From positions 62,001-126,000 of the forward strand of contig NZ_RBRE01000084.1 in NCBI RefSeq assembly GCF_003700275.1: a stretch of DNA of 64,000 nucleotides. Direction: 5' to 3'. The notes under the pieces are model-generated. The model was given only the letters and a program-made list of their open reading frames with translations. It was not told the DNA's origin and searched no databases. A program made the position numbers and the translations under genes. This stretch comes from Pseudomonas cichorii. Its GTDB lineage: Bacteria > Pseudomonadota > Gammaproteobacteria > Pseudomonadales > Pseudomonadaceae. This document shows positions 33,056 through 43,567 of the stretch, piece by piece. Numbering within the stretch: the stretch's first letter is position 1; the number at the start of each line of letters is the position of its first letter.

Positions 33056-34750
33056 ATGCACAGTTATGACTATCTTCTGATTCTGGCTTTTCTGGTGCTG
33101 GTTGTGTTGCCAGCGCCTTTGCTGGGGCGTTTCTATTATCGGGTGGTGGAAGGCGAGCGCACCTGGCTCAGTCCGCTGCTCAGGCCCGTGGAGAATATCT
33201 GCTATCGGCTGTCGGGTATCGACCCCAGGGTCGAGCAGAACTGGAAGGCTTACCTGTGGGCCTTGCTGGCCTTCAACCTGGCCGGTTTCGTGCTGTTGTT
33301 CGCCATGCTGTTGGGGCAGGGCGCCTTGCCGCTCAACCCGCAGCAATTGCCGGGGCTGGAGTGGTCGCTGGCGTTCAACACGGCGATGAGTTTCGTCACC
33401 AATACCAACTGGCAGAGCTACAGCGGTGAAGCCTCGCTGAGTTACCTGAGCCAGATGGTCGGCCTGACCGTGCAGAACTTTGTCAGCGCGGCCACGGGGA
33501 TTGCCGTCTTGCTGGCTTTCTGTCGCGGTATCAGCCGTCGTTCGACAGAAAATCTCGGCAACTTCTGGACCGACCTGACCCGTGTCACCCTGTACGGCTT
33601 GCTGCCGCTGTGCATCGTGCTGGCCTTGTTGCTGGTCTGGCAGGGCGTACCGCAAAGCCTTGCCCACTATATCGACGCCGTGACCCTGCAGGGTGCCGGG
33701 CAGAGTCTGCCCATGGGGCCGGCCGCCAGCCAGATCGCGATCAAGCAACTGGGCACCAACGGTGGCGGTTTCTTTGGCGTGAACTCGGCGCATCCGTTCG
33801 AGAACCCGACCGCGCTGAGCAACCTGTTGCAACTGGTATCGATCCTGCTGATCCCGGCGGCTCTGGTGTTCACCTTTGGCCACTACGTCAAGGACATGCG
33901 CCAGAGCCGGGCGATCATGGCCTGCATGCTGGTGCTGCTGTTGATCGGCGGTGCTGTTTCGTTGTGGGCCGAGTACCAGCCCAACCCGGCGTTGAATATG
34001 GCCGGTGTCGAGCAGACCGCGCCGCTGGAAGGCAAGGAAAGCCGTTTCGGCACCACTGCCTCCGTGCTCTGGGCGACGGCGACCACCGCCGCGTCAAACG
34101 GCTCGGTCAATGCCATGCACGACAGCCTCAACCCGCTGAGCGGCATGGTTGCGCTGGTCAACATGATGGTCGGCGAGGTGATATTCGGCGGCGTTGGTGT
34201 AGGCCTCAACGGCATGCTGCTCAACGTGCTGATCGCAGTGTTCCTGGCTGGCCTGATGATTGGCCGCACTCCGGAATACCTCGGCAAGAAGCTGCAGGCG
34301 ACGGAAATCCGCCTGCTGGTCGCGACCCTGCTGGTAATGCCGGTCGGCGTACTGGTTCTCGGCGCGGTGGCGGCCAGTCTGCCGGGGCCGCTGGCCTCGG
34401 TGAGTAATCCCGGCCCGCATGGTTTCAGCCAGTTGCTGTACGCCTACACCTCGGCCACGGCCAACAACGGCTCGGCATTCGGCGGCTTCAGCGCCAATAC
34501 CGTGTTCCACAACCTGATGCTCAGCGTGGCGATGTTTCTCGGGCGCTTCGGCTACATCGTGCCGGTGCTGGCACTGGCGGGCAGCCTGGCGCTGAAAAAG
34601 GCTGCACCGCAGGGCATCAACAGCTTTCCGACCCATGGCCCGCTGTTCGTGACCTTGCTGACCGTGACCATCCTGCTGGTCGGTGGCCTGACTTTCCTGC
34701 CAACCCTGGCGCTGGGACCGATTGCCGAACATTTGAGCCTGGGCTTCTGA
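33056..34750 (+). CDS. kdpA: K+-transporting ATPase subunit A
   Basis: This 564-residue integral membrane subunit binds and conducts K+, and is related to K+ channel-like transporters. The four selectivity-filter-type segments are visible (TNTNWQSYSGE, GTNGGGFFGVNSAHPFENP, TTAASNGSVN and SATANNGSAFGGF). It starts at ATG 33056 with GGAG upstream. A longer open frame to the left covers the promoter and kdpF and is not coding. kdpB follows seven bases after. Confidence 0.97.
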   Translation: MHSYDYLLILAFLVLVVLPAPLLGRFYYRVVEGERTWLSPLLRPVENICYRLSGIDPRVEQNWKAYLWALLAFNLAGFVLLFAMLLGQGALPLNPQQLPGLEWSLAFNTAMSFVTNTNWQSYSGEASLSYLSQMVGLTVQNFVSAATGIAVLLAFCRGISRRSTENLGNFWTDLTRVTLYGLLPLCIVLALLLVWQGVPQSLAHYIDAVTLQGAGQSLPMGPAASQIAIKQLGTNGGGFFGVNSAHPFENPTALSNLLQLVSILLIPAALVFTFGHYVKDMRQSRAIMACMLVLLLIGGAVSLWAEYQPNPALNMAGVEQTAPLEGKESRFGTTASVLWATATTAASNGSVNAMHDSLNPLSGMVALVNMMVGEVIFGGVGVGLNGMLLNVLIAVFLAGLMIGRTPEYLGKKLQATEIRLLVATLLVMPVGVLVLGAVAASLPGPLASVSNPGPHGFSQLLYAYTSATANNGSAFGGFSANTVFHNLMLSVAMFLGRFGYIVPVLALAGSLALKKAAPQGINSFPTHGPLFVTLLTVTILLVGGLTFLPTLALGPIAEHLSLGF

Positions 34751-34757
34751 GGAACCG

Positions 34758-36827
34758 ATGATGAATATGCAGATTCCTGTGACAAAGCCGTCTGAAACCA
34801 CTGCCGTGAGCGAACCGCTGAAAACCAGCTTCGCGGCCCTGTGGCGTGGCGCGCTGGTGCAAGCCTTCGTCAAACTCGACCCTCGGCAACTGGTGCGTTC
34901 GCCGGTGATGCTGGTGGTGGAACTGACCGCGATCCTGACCACCATCCTCTGCCTGATTCCCGATCCGGCGGTACCGACCGGCGTTGCGGTCCAGATCGCC
35001 CTGTGGCTGTGGTTCACGGTGCTGTTCGCCAACTTTGCCGAAGCGCTGGCCGAAGGCCGCGGCAAGGCTCGTGCCGACAGCCTCAAGGCGGGCAGCGAAG
35101 GGCTCAAGGCGCGACGCCGCGACGAATCCGGCGCGTTCAGCATGGTCAATGCCAGTGCCCTGCGCAAAGGTGATGTAGTGCGCGTCGAGGCCGGGGAAAT
35201 GATCCCCGGTGACGGCGAAATCATCGAAGGCATTGCCGCGGTCAACGAGGCGGCGATTACCGGTGAGTCGGCGCCGGTCATCCGTGAGTCCGGCGGCGAC
35301 CGCTCGGCCGTCACCGGTAACACCCGGCTGGTCTCCGACTGGCTGCTGGTGCGGATCAGCAGCAATCCCGGCGAATCGACCCTGGATCGCATGATTGCCC
35401 TGGTCGAAGGTGCCAAGCGGCAGAAGACGCCCAACGAAGTGGCGCTGGATATCCTGCTGATCGGCCTGACCCTGATCTTCCTGCTGGTAGTGGTGACCTT
35501 GCAGCCGTTCGCCCGTTTTGCCGGTGGCAGCCTGCCGCTGGTGTTTCTGGTAGCGCTTCTGGTGACCCTGATTCCGACCACCATTGGCGGTCTGCTGTCG
35601 GCCATCGGTATTGCCGGCATGGACCGTCTGGTGCGCCTCAATGTCATCGCCAAATCCGGGCGTGCCGTGGAGGCGGCCGGTGATGTGCATGTCCTGCTGC
35701 TGGACAAGACCGGGACCATTACTTTCGGCAATCGACGTTGCAGCGCGCTGTATGCGGCAACGGGTGTGACGGCCAGGGAAATGAGCGACGGTACCTTGCT
35801 GGCTTCGTTGGCCGATGACACTGCCGAAGGCAAATCCATCGTCGAATACCTGCGTAACCTGCATCCGATGACCGAGCCAAAGTCCGCTGAGTTGACTGCT
35901 GTGCCGTTCAGCGCCGAAACCCGTCTGTCCGGTGTCGACTATCAGGGGCGCCAGTACCGCAAGGGCGCGGTGGATTCGTTGCTGGCTTTCGTCGACCTTC
36001 AGCGCCGCGACCTGCCAGCGGCACTGGCGCGGGAAATCGACAATATCGCCAAGACTGGTGGTACGCCGTTGCTGGTGTGTGTCGACAAGAAGCTGCTGGG
36101 CGCGATTCACCTCAAGGACGTGGTCAAGCCGGGGATTCGTGAACGTTTCGCCGAACTGCGCAAGCTGGGGATTCGTACCGTGATGGTGACTGGCGACAAT
36201 CCGCTGACTGCTGCGGCGATTGCCGCCGAAGCCGGAGTGGACGATGTACTGGCCGAAGCCACGCCGGAGAAAAAGCTGGAGCGTATTCGCGCCGAGCAGA
36301 ACGAAGGACGGTTGGTGGCTATGTGTGGCGACGGTGCCAACGATGCTCCGGCACTGGCCCAGGCGGACGTCGGCATGGCGATGAACGATGGCACCCAGGC
36401 GGCGCGGGAAGCGGCAAACATGGTCGACCTGGACAGCGATCCAACCAAGCTGCTGGATGTGGTGCAGATCGGCAAGGAGTTGCTGGTCACCCGCGGTGCG
36501 CTGACGACCTTCTCGATTGCCAACGATATCGCCAAATACTTCGCGATCCTGCCGGCGCTGTTCGCCGCGATCTATCCGCAACTGGGCGTGCTGAACATCA
36601 TGCAACTGGCCAGCCCGCAGAGTGCAATCGTTTCGGCCATCGTGTTCAACGCCCTGATCATCGTCTTGCTGATTCCGCTGGCCCTGCGCGGCGTGCGGGT
36701 CCAGGCCGCCAGCGCTGCCCATCTGCTGCGGCGCAATCTGCTGATCTATGGGCTGGGCGGGATTGTCGTGCCGTTCGTGGGCATCAAGTTGATCGACCTG
36801 CTGTTGGTTGGATTGGGGCTGGTGTAG
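34758..36827 (+). CDS. kdpB: K+-transporting ATPase subunit B
   Basis: This 689-residue P-type ATPase powers KdpFABC. The phosphorylated aspartate is D316 in DKTGT, TGES is at 168-171 (the Ser that is an inhibitory phosphorylation site in E. coli), and MVTGDN and CGDGANDAPAL form the ATP and Mg site. Helices around PTTIGG belong to the transport core. GAGGA precedes the ATG. A 73-base gap with a REP element separates it from kdpC, unlike the tight spacing of the earlier genes. Confidence 0.98.
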   Translation: MMNMQIPVTKPSETTAVSEPLKTSFAALWRGALVQAFVKLDPRQLVRSPVMLVVELTAILTTILCLIPDPAVPTGVAVQIALWLWFTVLFANFAEALAEGRGKARADSLKAGSEGLKARRRDESGAFSMVNASALRKGDVVRVEAGEMIPGDGEIIEGIAAVNEAAITGESAPVIRESGGDRSAVTGNTRLVSDWLLVRISSNPGESTLDRMIALVEGAKRQKTPNEVALDILLIGLTLIFLLVVVTLQPFARFAGGSLPLVFLVALLVTLIPTTIGGLLSAIGIAGMDRLVRLNVIAKSGRAVEAAGDVHVLLLDKTGTITFGNRRCSALYAATGVTAREMSDGTLLASLADDTAEGKSIVEYLRNLHPMTEPKSAELTAVPFSAETRLSGVDYQGRQYRKGAVDSLLAFVDLQRRDLPAALAREIDNIAKTGGTPLLVCVDKKLLGAIHLKDVVKPGIRERFAELRKLGIRTVMVTGDNPLTAAAIAAEAGVDDVLAEATPEKKLERIRAEQNEGRLVAMCGDGANDAPALAQADVGMAMNDGTQAAREAANMVDLDSDPTKLLDVVQIGKELLVTRGALTTFSIANDIAKYFAILPALFAAIYPQLGVLNIMQLASPQSAIVSAIVFNALIIVLLIPLALRGVRVQAASAAHLLRRNLLIYGLGGIVVPFVGIKLIDLLLVGLGLV

Positions 36828-36876
36828 GGCCGAATTCATTCGGGATGCTTTTCGCGGATAAATCCGCTCCCACAGT
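36828..36876. repeat. REP element within the kdp operon
   Basis: TTCGCGGATAAATCCGCTCC (36851-36870) and a partial inverted partner GAATTCATTCGGG (36832-36844) lie between the kdpB stop and kdpC. In an operon mRNA this hairpin could stabilise or block 3'-5' decay and lower kdpC expression. Confidence 0.8.
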
Positions 36877-36900
36877 GTTTGGTTTTTTGAGGAATTTGCT

Positions 36901-37473
36901 ATGTCCAGTGTATTGCGTCCGGCCTTGAGCCTGATTGTATTGATGACGGTCCTGACCGGGGTGGCTTACCCATTGGCGGTAACCGGTGTTGCCCAGTTGG
37001 CTTTCCCCGAACAGGCCAATGGCAGCCTGGTCTACGATGCCAATGGCAAGGTGCAGGGTTCGCAGTTGATTGCCCAGGCGTTCAGCGGTGATGAATGGTT
37101 CCAGTCCCGTCCTTCGGCCGGAGCCTTTGCCACGGTTTCCAGCAGTGCGAGCAACCTCGCGCCGAGCAATCCGGCGTTGACAACCCGGGTCGCCGATGAC
37201 GCGGCGAAGCTGGCTGTTGCGGGGCAGGGCGCGGTGCCGCTGGCATTGCTGACCACTTCCGGCAGTGGCCTCGATCCTCATCTGCCGCCATCCGCGGTGG
37301 CTTACCAGGCAGCCCGGGTTGCGGCGGCGCGGCAGTTGCCACTGGAAAAAGTGCAGGCGCTTATCGAGGCCAATACCGAGCGTTCCCTGATCGGCCCGCC
37401 GGTGGTCAATGTGCTGAACTTGAATCGTGGCCTGAATCAGTTAACGTCTGCGCAACGCCAGGCACAACTTTGA
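36901..37473 (+). CDS. kdpC: K+-transporting ATPase subunit C
   Basis: This 190-residue subunit has one N-terminal membrane helix (about 10-33) and a soluble domain facing the periplasm. It helps K+ binding by the complex. The family sequences WFQSRPSAGAF and SGSGLDPHLPPSAVAYQ are present. It follows the REP element, with TGAGGAA before its ATG, and is followed 16 bases later by kdpD. Confidence 0.96.
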   Translation: MSSVLRPALSLIVLMTVLTGVAYPLAVTGVAQLAFPEQANGSLVYDANGKVQGSQLIAQAFSGDEWFQSRPSAGAFATVSSSASNLAPSNPALTTRVADDAAKLAVAGQGAVPLALLTTSGSGLDPHLPPSAVAYQAARVAAARQLPLEKVQALIEANTERSLIGPPVVNVLNLNRGLNQLTSAQRQAQL

Positions 37474-37489
37474 GTGAGTAGTAACAGAT

Positions 37490-40144
37490 ATGAGTGATTC
37501 CGGCCGTGCCGATGCCTTGTTAGCCAATATGCCCAGAGCCGGGCGCGGGCGCCTTAAAGTGTTTCTGGGCGCAGCGCCCGGAGTCGGCAAGACTTACGCC
37601 ATGCTCCAGGCTGCGCATGGGCAATTGCGTCAGGGCGTCAGGGTGCTTGCCGGGGTGGTCGAAACCCATGGCCGCGCAGAAACCGAAGCGCTGTTGGGCG
37701 GTCTGCCGCAACAGCCGTTGCTGCGCTCGCAATACCGCGGCGTGACGCTGGAAGAAATGGACCTCGACGGCCTGCTCAGGCAGCGCCCGGAACTGGCACT
37801 GGTGGACGAACTGGCCCACAGCAACGCGCCGGGCAGCCGCCATGCGAAACGCTGGCAGGATATTCAGGAACTGCTGGCAGCGGGCATCAATGTCTACACC
37901 ACGGTCAACGTCCAGCATCTGGAAAGCCTCAACGATCAGGTGCGCGGCATCACGGGCGTGCAGGTCCGCGAAACCCTGCCTGACTGGGTGTTGCAGGAAG
38001 CCTATGAGCTGGTGCTGATCGACCTGCCTCCCCGTGAACTGCTGGAGCGGTTGCGCGACGGCAAGGTCTACGTGCCGGAACAGGCGCGGGCCGCCATTGA
38101 TGCGTTTTTCACCCAGACCAATCTCACGGCTCTGCGCGAACTGGCGATGCAGACGGCGGCGGCCCAGGTCGATAACGATCTGGCCCAGGGTTATCGGCAG
38201 ATGGGCCAGGACGCACCAGCGGTGCGCGGGCGGTTGCTGGTGTGTGTCGATGGCGATGTGCATGCCGAGCGTCTGGTGCGCCACGCCAGCCGGGTGGCGC
38301 AACGTCGGCATTTGCCCTGGACGCTGGTGCATGTCGACAATGGTCGGCCCTTTGATGAACAGTCCCGTGCCCGCTTGCAACGTGCCCAGCAACTGGCCGA
38401 GCGGCTGGGCGGTGAAGTGGTGCTGCTGCGTGCGGGTGAAGTGGCCAGAACCCTGATTCAGCATGCGGCAGAGCGACGGGCCAGCGTGGTACTGGTCGGC
38501 CAGTCGCCGCCGCGCCTGCGTCGTCGACTGTTCGGCGGTGGGGTTGCCGAGCGCCTGTTGCGTGAAGCCCATGGCCTGGAAATCAGTGTGCTGGACAGCG
38601 AGCCGCTGCCGGATCAGCCACGGGTTCGTTCGTCGCGCCCGGCGCCCTGGTTCGACTACTTCTTGGCGCTGGTCGCAACGGTGCTGGCCAGTGCCCTTGC
38701 CTGGGCGGTGTCGAATGTGCTGGATTTGCCGAACATCTCGCTGGTGTTTCTCGCTGCTGTCCTGCTGGTGGCGATACGCACCAGCGTCGGACCGGCGCTG
38801 GCCTGCTCGGTGTTGTCGTTCCTGGCCTATGACTTCCTGTTCATGCCACCGAGTTTTTCCCTGACCATCCAGCGCGAAGAAGACGTGCTGACCCTGCTGT
38901 TCTTTCTGCTGATGTCGGCCCTGACCGGCAAGCTGGCGGCCCGTCAGCGTCGGCAACTGGAAGCCTTGCGCGACACTCAGGAACAGACCAGCGAATTGCT
39001 GGATCTGTCGCGCAAAATGACGGCCGCGACTGACCGGCAGGCCGTACTCAGTGCTGCCGAGCAGCACCTCAATGGCTGGCAGGAACTGCAGGTCTGCCTG
39101 CTGGATCGTGACGGACAGGGTGGCTGGAAACTCGACAACGATATCGCGCCGTTGTCCGAGCCTGAGCGGGCGGCGGCAGACTGGGCCTGGCAACACGATC
39201 AGGCGGCGGGTTACGGCACGGGCACCTTGCCGTCCAGCCGCTGGTGGTGGTGGCCGTTGTCCGGTGACAACGGGCCGCTGGCCCTGCTTGGCGTCTGCCC
39301 GCGCAACGGCCAGGAATTCACCGCTCAGCGTCGCCGTCTGTTGATCGCCCTCAGCCAGCCGCTGGCCCAGGCACTGGCGCGTGCGCGACTGGCCGAAGAT
39401 CTGGAAGCCGCACGCCTGCACGGTGAAACCGAACAACTGCGCAGCGCCTTGCTGGCTTCTGTGTCCCATGACCTGCGGACGCCGCTGACCGCCATGCGCG
39501 GCAGCATCGACAGCCTGCTGGCACTGGGCGAAGCCATCTCGCTGGAAGATCGTCGCGAACTGCTGGAAGGCACGCGGGACGAAGCCGAGCGGCTGGACCG
39601 CTACATTCAGAACCTGCTGGACATGACCCGCCTGGGGCACGGTGCATTGAAACTGGCGCGAGACTGGGTCTCGCCCGGCGATATCGTCGGCAGTGCCCTC
39701 GCTCGCCTGCGTGCGGTACTCGCGCCTTTGCAGGTCGAGGCTCAGGTATCTGGCGAACTGCCGTTGCTGTATGTACATGCTGCACTGATCGAACAGGCAC
39801 TGGTCAATGTGCTGGAAAACGCAGCGCGTTTTTCGCCACTCGACGGGCGCTTGCAGGTGGCGATAAGGGTTGAGGGCGACGAGCTGGCATTTGCCGTCAG
39901 CGATCAAGGGCCGGGCATTCCCGAGGACGAGCGGGCGAAGATTTTCGACATGTTCTACACCGCAGCCCGTGGTGATCGTGGCGGGCAGGGCACCGGTCTG
40001 GGCCTGGCGATCTGTCAGGGCATGGTCGGCGCACATGGCGGACGGGTCAGCGTCGGCAGCGGGATTGACGGGCAGGGCACCTGCATCACCTTGCACCTGC
40101 CGTTACAGGCCCAGCCCGAAGCGGAAACGGAGTCGTTGTCTTGA
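37490..40144 (+). CDS. kdpD: Sensor histidine kinase KdpD
   Basis: This 884-residue kinase/phosphatase senses K+ limitation and controls KdpE. It has an N-terminal KdpD domain with Walker A GAAPGVGKTY (K34), a universal-stress-protein-like domain (about 245-370), four membrane helices in the middle (about 390-490), a GAF-like region, HisKA with H660 (SVSHDLRTPL), and HATPase (DQGPGIPEDE). It is placed in the kdp operon directly after kdpC. Confidence 0.97.
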   Translation: MSDSGRADALLANMPRAGRGRLKVFLGAAPGVGKTYAMLQAAHGQLRQGVRVLAGVVETHGRAETEALLGGLPQQPLLRSQYRGVTLEEMDLDGLLRQRPELALVDELAHSNAPGSRHAKRWQDIQELLAAGINVYTTVNVQHLESLNDQVRGITGVQVRETLPDWVLQEAYELVLIDLPPRELLERLRDGKVYVPEQARAAIDAFFTQTNLTALRELAMQTAAAQVDNDLAQGYRQMGQDAPAVRGRLLVCVDGDVHAERLVRHASRVAQRRHLPWTLVHVDNGRPFDEQSRARLQRAQQLAERLGGEVVLLRAGEVARTLIQHAAERRASVVLVGQSPPRLRRRLFGGGVAERLLREAHGLEISVLDSEPLPDQPRVRSSRPAPWFDYFLALVATVLASALAWAVSNVLDLPNISLVFLAAVLLVAIRTSVGPALACSVLSFLAYDFLFMPPSFSLTIQREEDVLTLLFFLLMSALTGKLAARQRRQLEALRDTQEQTSELLDLSRKMTAATDRQAVLSAAEQHLNGWQELQVCLLDRDGQGGWKLDNDIAPLSEPERAAADWAWQHDQAAGYGTGTLPSSRWWWWPLSGDNGPLALLGVCPRNGQEFTAQRRRLLIALSQPLAQALARARLAEDLEAARLHGETEQLRSALLASVSHDLRTPLTAMRGSIDSLLALGEAISLEDRRELLEGTRDEAERLDRYIQNLLDMTRLGHGALKLARDWVSPGDIVGSALARLRAVLAPLQVEAQVSGELPLLYVHAALIEQALVNVLENAARFSPLDGRLQVAIRVEGDELAFAVSDQGPGIPEDERAKIFDMFYTAARGDRGGQGTGLGLAICQGMVGAHGGRVSVGSGIDGQGTCITLHLPLQAQPEAETESLS

Positions 40145-40199
40145 GGATGCTTTACGTTAGGCTGGTGGCCAACCGAGCCATTACAGCCCCGGAAATATC

Positions 40200-40889
40200 A
40201 TGAGTCAGACCACGACCATTCTGGTAATCGACGACGAACCGCAGATTCGCAAGTTTCTGCGCATCAGTCTGGTCTCCCAGGGTTACAAAGTGCTTGAGGC
40301 GGCAACCGGCATTGACGGCCTGAGCCAGGCTGCGCTGAGCAAGCCGGATTTGCTGGTACTCGACCTGGGCTTACCGGATATGGACGGTCAACAGGTCTTG
40401 AGCGAGTTCCGCGAGTGGTCGAGCGTGCCGGTGCTGGTGCTTTCGGTTCGCGCCAGCGAAGCGCAGAAAGTCCAGGCTCTGGACGCCGGAGCCAACGATT
40501 ACGTGACGAAACCGTTCGGTATCCAGGAATTTCTGGCCAGGGTCCGTGCATTGCTGCGCCAGGTGCCGGCCGGCGACAGACCGGAAGCGGCGCTGAACAT
40601 CGGCCCGCTGACCGTTGATCTTGCTTACCGGCGTGTACTGCTCGACGGCATCGAAGTAGCGCTGACCCGCAAGGAGTATGCAGTGCTGGCGCAACTGGCG
40701 CGTTATCCGGGACGAGTCATTACCCAACAGCAATTGCTCAAGGATATCTGGGGACCGACCCACACCGAGGACAGCCACTACCTGCGAATCGTCGTGGGAC
40801 ATCTGCGCCAGAAACTGGCAGACGACCCGACAGCCCCGCGCTTTATCGTGACCGAGCCCGGGGTCGGCTATCGCTTGATCGAAGGCTGA
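40200..40889 (+). CDS. kdpE: Response regulator KdpE
   Basis: This 229-residue OmpR-family regulator is phosphorylated by KdpD at D55 (LVLDLGLPDMDG) and activates kdpFABC. The receiver has VIDDEPQ and VTKPFGIQ; the winged-helix DNA-binding part ends GVGYRLIEG. It ends the kdp run and is followed by REP repeats. Confidence 0.97.
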   Translation: MSQTTTILVIDDEPQIRKFLRISLVSQGYKVLEAATGIDGLSQAALSKPDLLVLDLGLPDMDGQQVLSEFREWSSVPVLVLSVRASEAQKVQALDAGANDYVTKPFGIQEFLARVRALLRQVPAGDRPEAALNIGPLTVDLAYRRVLLDGIEVALTRKEYAVLAQLARYPGRVITQQQLLKDIWGPTHTEDSHYLRIVVGHLRQKLADDPTAPRFIVTEPGVGYRLIEG

Positions 40890-40890
40890 C

Positions 40891-40954
40891 CGCGTAGGAG
40901 CGGATTCATCCGCGAAGAGGCCGACAAAGCCAATGAATTGGCTTCTGCGGCGAG
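40891..40954. repeat. REP pair between kdpE and the patatin gene
   Basis: GTAGGAGCGGATTCATCCGCG (40894-40914) is followed by a weaker hairpin GCCAATGAATTGGC and TGCGGCGA. It fills the 66 bases between the convergent stops. Confidence 0.8.
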
Positions 40955-40955
40955 G

Positions 40956-41996
40956 TTAGCGGTGTTCACTTTCATACCTGTCCAGCGTATCCCTGGCTAT
41001 CTCGCGACCCAGCGCAATCAGTTCCGGGGCCTTGTAGAACTCGAAGAACCGACAGACCTTCTTGGGCACGTTGATCAGGATGTCCGGCGGATAACCGGCA
41101 ATCTTGTACTGCGCCAGTGAGGTCTGCATCACCTCGAAACTCTGGTTGATCAAATCCAGCAAGGAAGCCGGGCCCACGTTATCGATGATGACCGAGCCGC
41201 TGGCCGATTTCGGTGCGCCTGCTGTCTGAGGTGCGGCGGCCGGTTGCTGACTCAAAGGATCGGCGGACCCTTCACCCAGCCATGGGTTGTCGATCAGTGC
41301 CGCAGCGGCTTTCATCCTGTGCGGTTCGCCATCGATCGTCTCGATCTTGCGGCGAAACGGCAGGCGTGAGCCCACCGAGCTGATCAGCGAGTCAATGCGC
41401 TTTTTCACGGCGGGCGGACGCTCGATCGTCGGTAACTGGTATTGCTGCTGATTGGTGGCATTGAGGTTGATCGCCACGACCAGATCGCAATGACTGGAAA
41501 CCACCGGCACGATCGGCAGGGGATTGAGCAGTCCGCCATCGACCAGCATCCGGCCGCCCTGCATGACCGGCGTGAACAGGCTGGGGATTGCCGCCGAAGC
41601 GCGCATGGCCTGATGCAGGCAACCTTCCTGGAACCAGATTTCCTGCTGATTGGTCAGGTCGGTGGCCACGGCGGTGTAAGGAATGCGCAAATCCTCGATA
41701 TTGATGTCACCGACAATGTCGCGGATATGGCCGAAAACCTTTTCGCCGCGAATCGCTCCCAGGCGGAAACTCACATCCACCAGACGCAGCACATCCAGAT
41801 AGTCGAGGCTCTCGATCCACTGGCGATACTGCTCCAGCTTGCCGGCGGCATAGATGCCGCCGACCACGGCGCCCATCGAGCAGCCGGCAATGCAGGCAAT
41901 TTCATAATCGCGGCGTTCCAGCTCTTCGATCACGCCGATATGCGCATAACCCCGGGCGCCGCCGGAACCCAGCACCAGTGCTATTCGTTTTTTCAT
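40956..41996 (-). CDS. Patatin-like phospholipase (RssA-like)
   Basis: This 346-residue patatin-domain protein has the oxyanion loop GSGGARG (10-16), the nucleophile GCSMG with S40, and the catalytic D153 in VDGG. There is no signal peptide, so it is probably cytosolic or membrane-associated. About 100 residues follow the catalytic domain, with an Ala/Pro/Gln-rich linker (SQQPAAAPQTAG). Related proteins are lipases or lysophospholipases; the substrate is unknown. Confidence 0.9.
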   Translation of the reverse strand: MKKRIALVLGSGGARGYAHIGVIEELERRDYEIACIAGCSMGAVVGGIYAAGKLEQYRQWIESLDYLDVLRLVDVSFRLGAIRGEKVFGHIRDIVGDINIEDLRIPYTAVATDLTNQQEIWFQEGCLHQAMRASAAIPSLFTPVMQGGRMLVDGGLLNPLPIVPVVSSHCDLVVAINLNATNQQQYQLPTIERPPAVKKRIDSLISSVGSRLPFRRKIETIDGEPHRMKAAAALIDNPWLGEGSADPLSQQPAAAPQTAGAPKSASGSVIIDNVGPASLLDLINQSFEVMQTSLAQYKIAGYPPDILINVPKKVCRFFEFYKAPELIALGREIARDTLDRYESEHR

Positions 41997-42151
41997 CAGC
42001 TTGCTCCTGATTCGTATCGATTCGCGGCTGTGTCATGCAGAATGCCCTGCGATAAAAACAGTTACGCTTGGGACTATGCCTTTGTGGCACTTTTAGCGGC
42101 AAGCATCGTCAAACTCGCACATCTTATTTCTACTGCTGAGGTAACACCCCC

Positions 42152-42430
42152 ATGAAAGCCTGGATCTGTCTGCCATTGTTCATCGTGGTCCTTGCAGGTT
42201 GCGCCGGCAAGACCGGGTATCGGGATAGCTGCGCCACTCAGCTCGACAGTGCCTGGCAGGAACTGGATCTGGCCAAGGCTGAAGGTTTTGCCGGAACGGT
42301 CAGCTACTCCAAGGCCTTGTCGCTGCTGACCGGAGCCAAGACCCAACAACAATTCGAGGCGTTTGAAGGTTGCACCCAGAAAGCCGAGAAAGCCCGTTTC
42401 TATATCCGTGAGTCCCGCGCCGGGCGCTGA
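42152..42430 (+). CDS. Small lipoprotein
   Basis: This 92-residue protein has a lipoprotein signal MKAWICLPLFIVVLAGC with lipobox VLAGC (lipidation at C17). The mature part, mostly helical and containing two more Cys (SCATQ, EGCTQ), is not recognised as a named family. It is divergent from the patatin gene and closed by a REP hairpin. Confidence 0.8.
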   Translation: MKAWICLPLFIVVLAGCAGKTGYRDSCATQLDSAWQELDLAKAEGFAGTVSYSKALSLLTGAKTQQQFEAFEGCTQKAEKARFYIRESRAGR

Positions 42431-42435
42431 GATTT

Positions 42436-42486
42436 TCGCGAATGAATGGGCTCCTGCCGCGTTTACAGGAGCCCATTCATTCGCGA
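42436..42486. repeat. REPIN: two REP arms as a perfect 21-base inverted repeat
   Basis: The left arm 42436-42456 and right arm 42466-42486 are fully complementary, with a nine-base loop. Each arm holds TCGCGAATGAATGGGCTCCTG. It lies six bases after the lipoprotein stop and may also work as its 3' mRNA end. Confidence 0.9.
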
Positions 42487-42649
42487 TAGCGGTTCAAAGC
42501 CCCAGATACTCCTGAATGAATCCTTTCTTTCAATCATTTCTCTCCTGCCTACTCTGGCGAAAAGGCCTACGCTAACCCTACAGTGTGGGCGTTTTGCATC
42601 GTTTGCAGTCCCGATAGCTTGGTAAGCAGTCGCCTGGAGAGGCTTTTCT

Positions 42650-43563
<914 letters not shown>

Positions 43564-43567
<4 letters not shown>

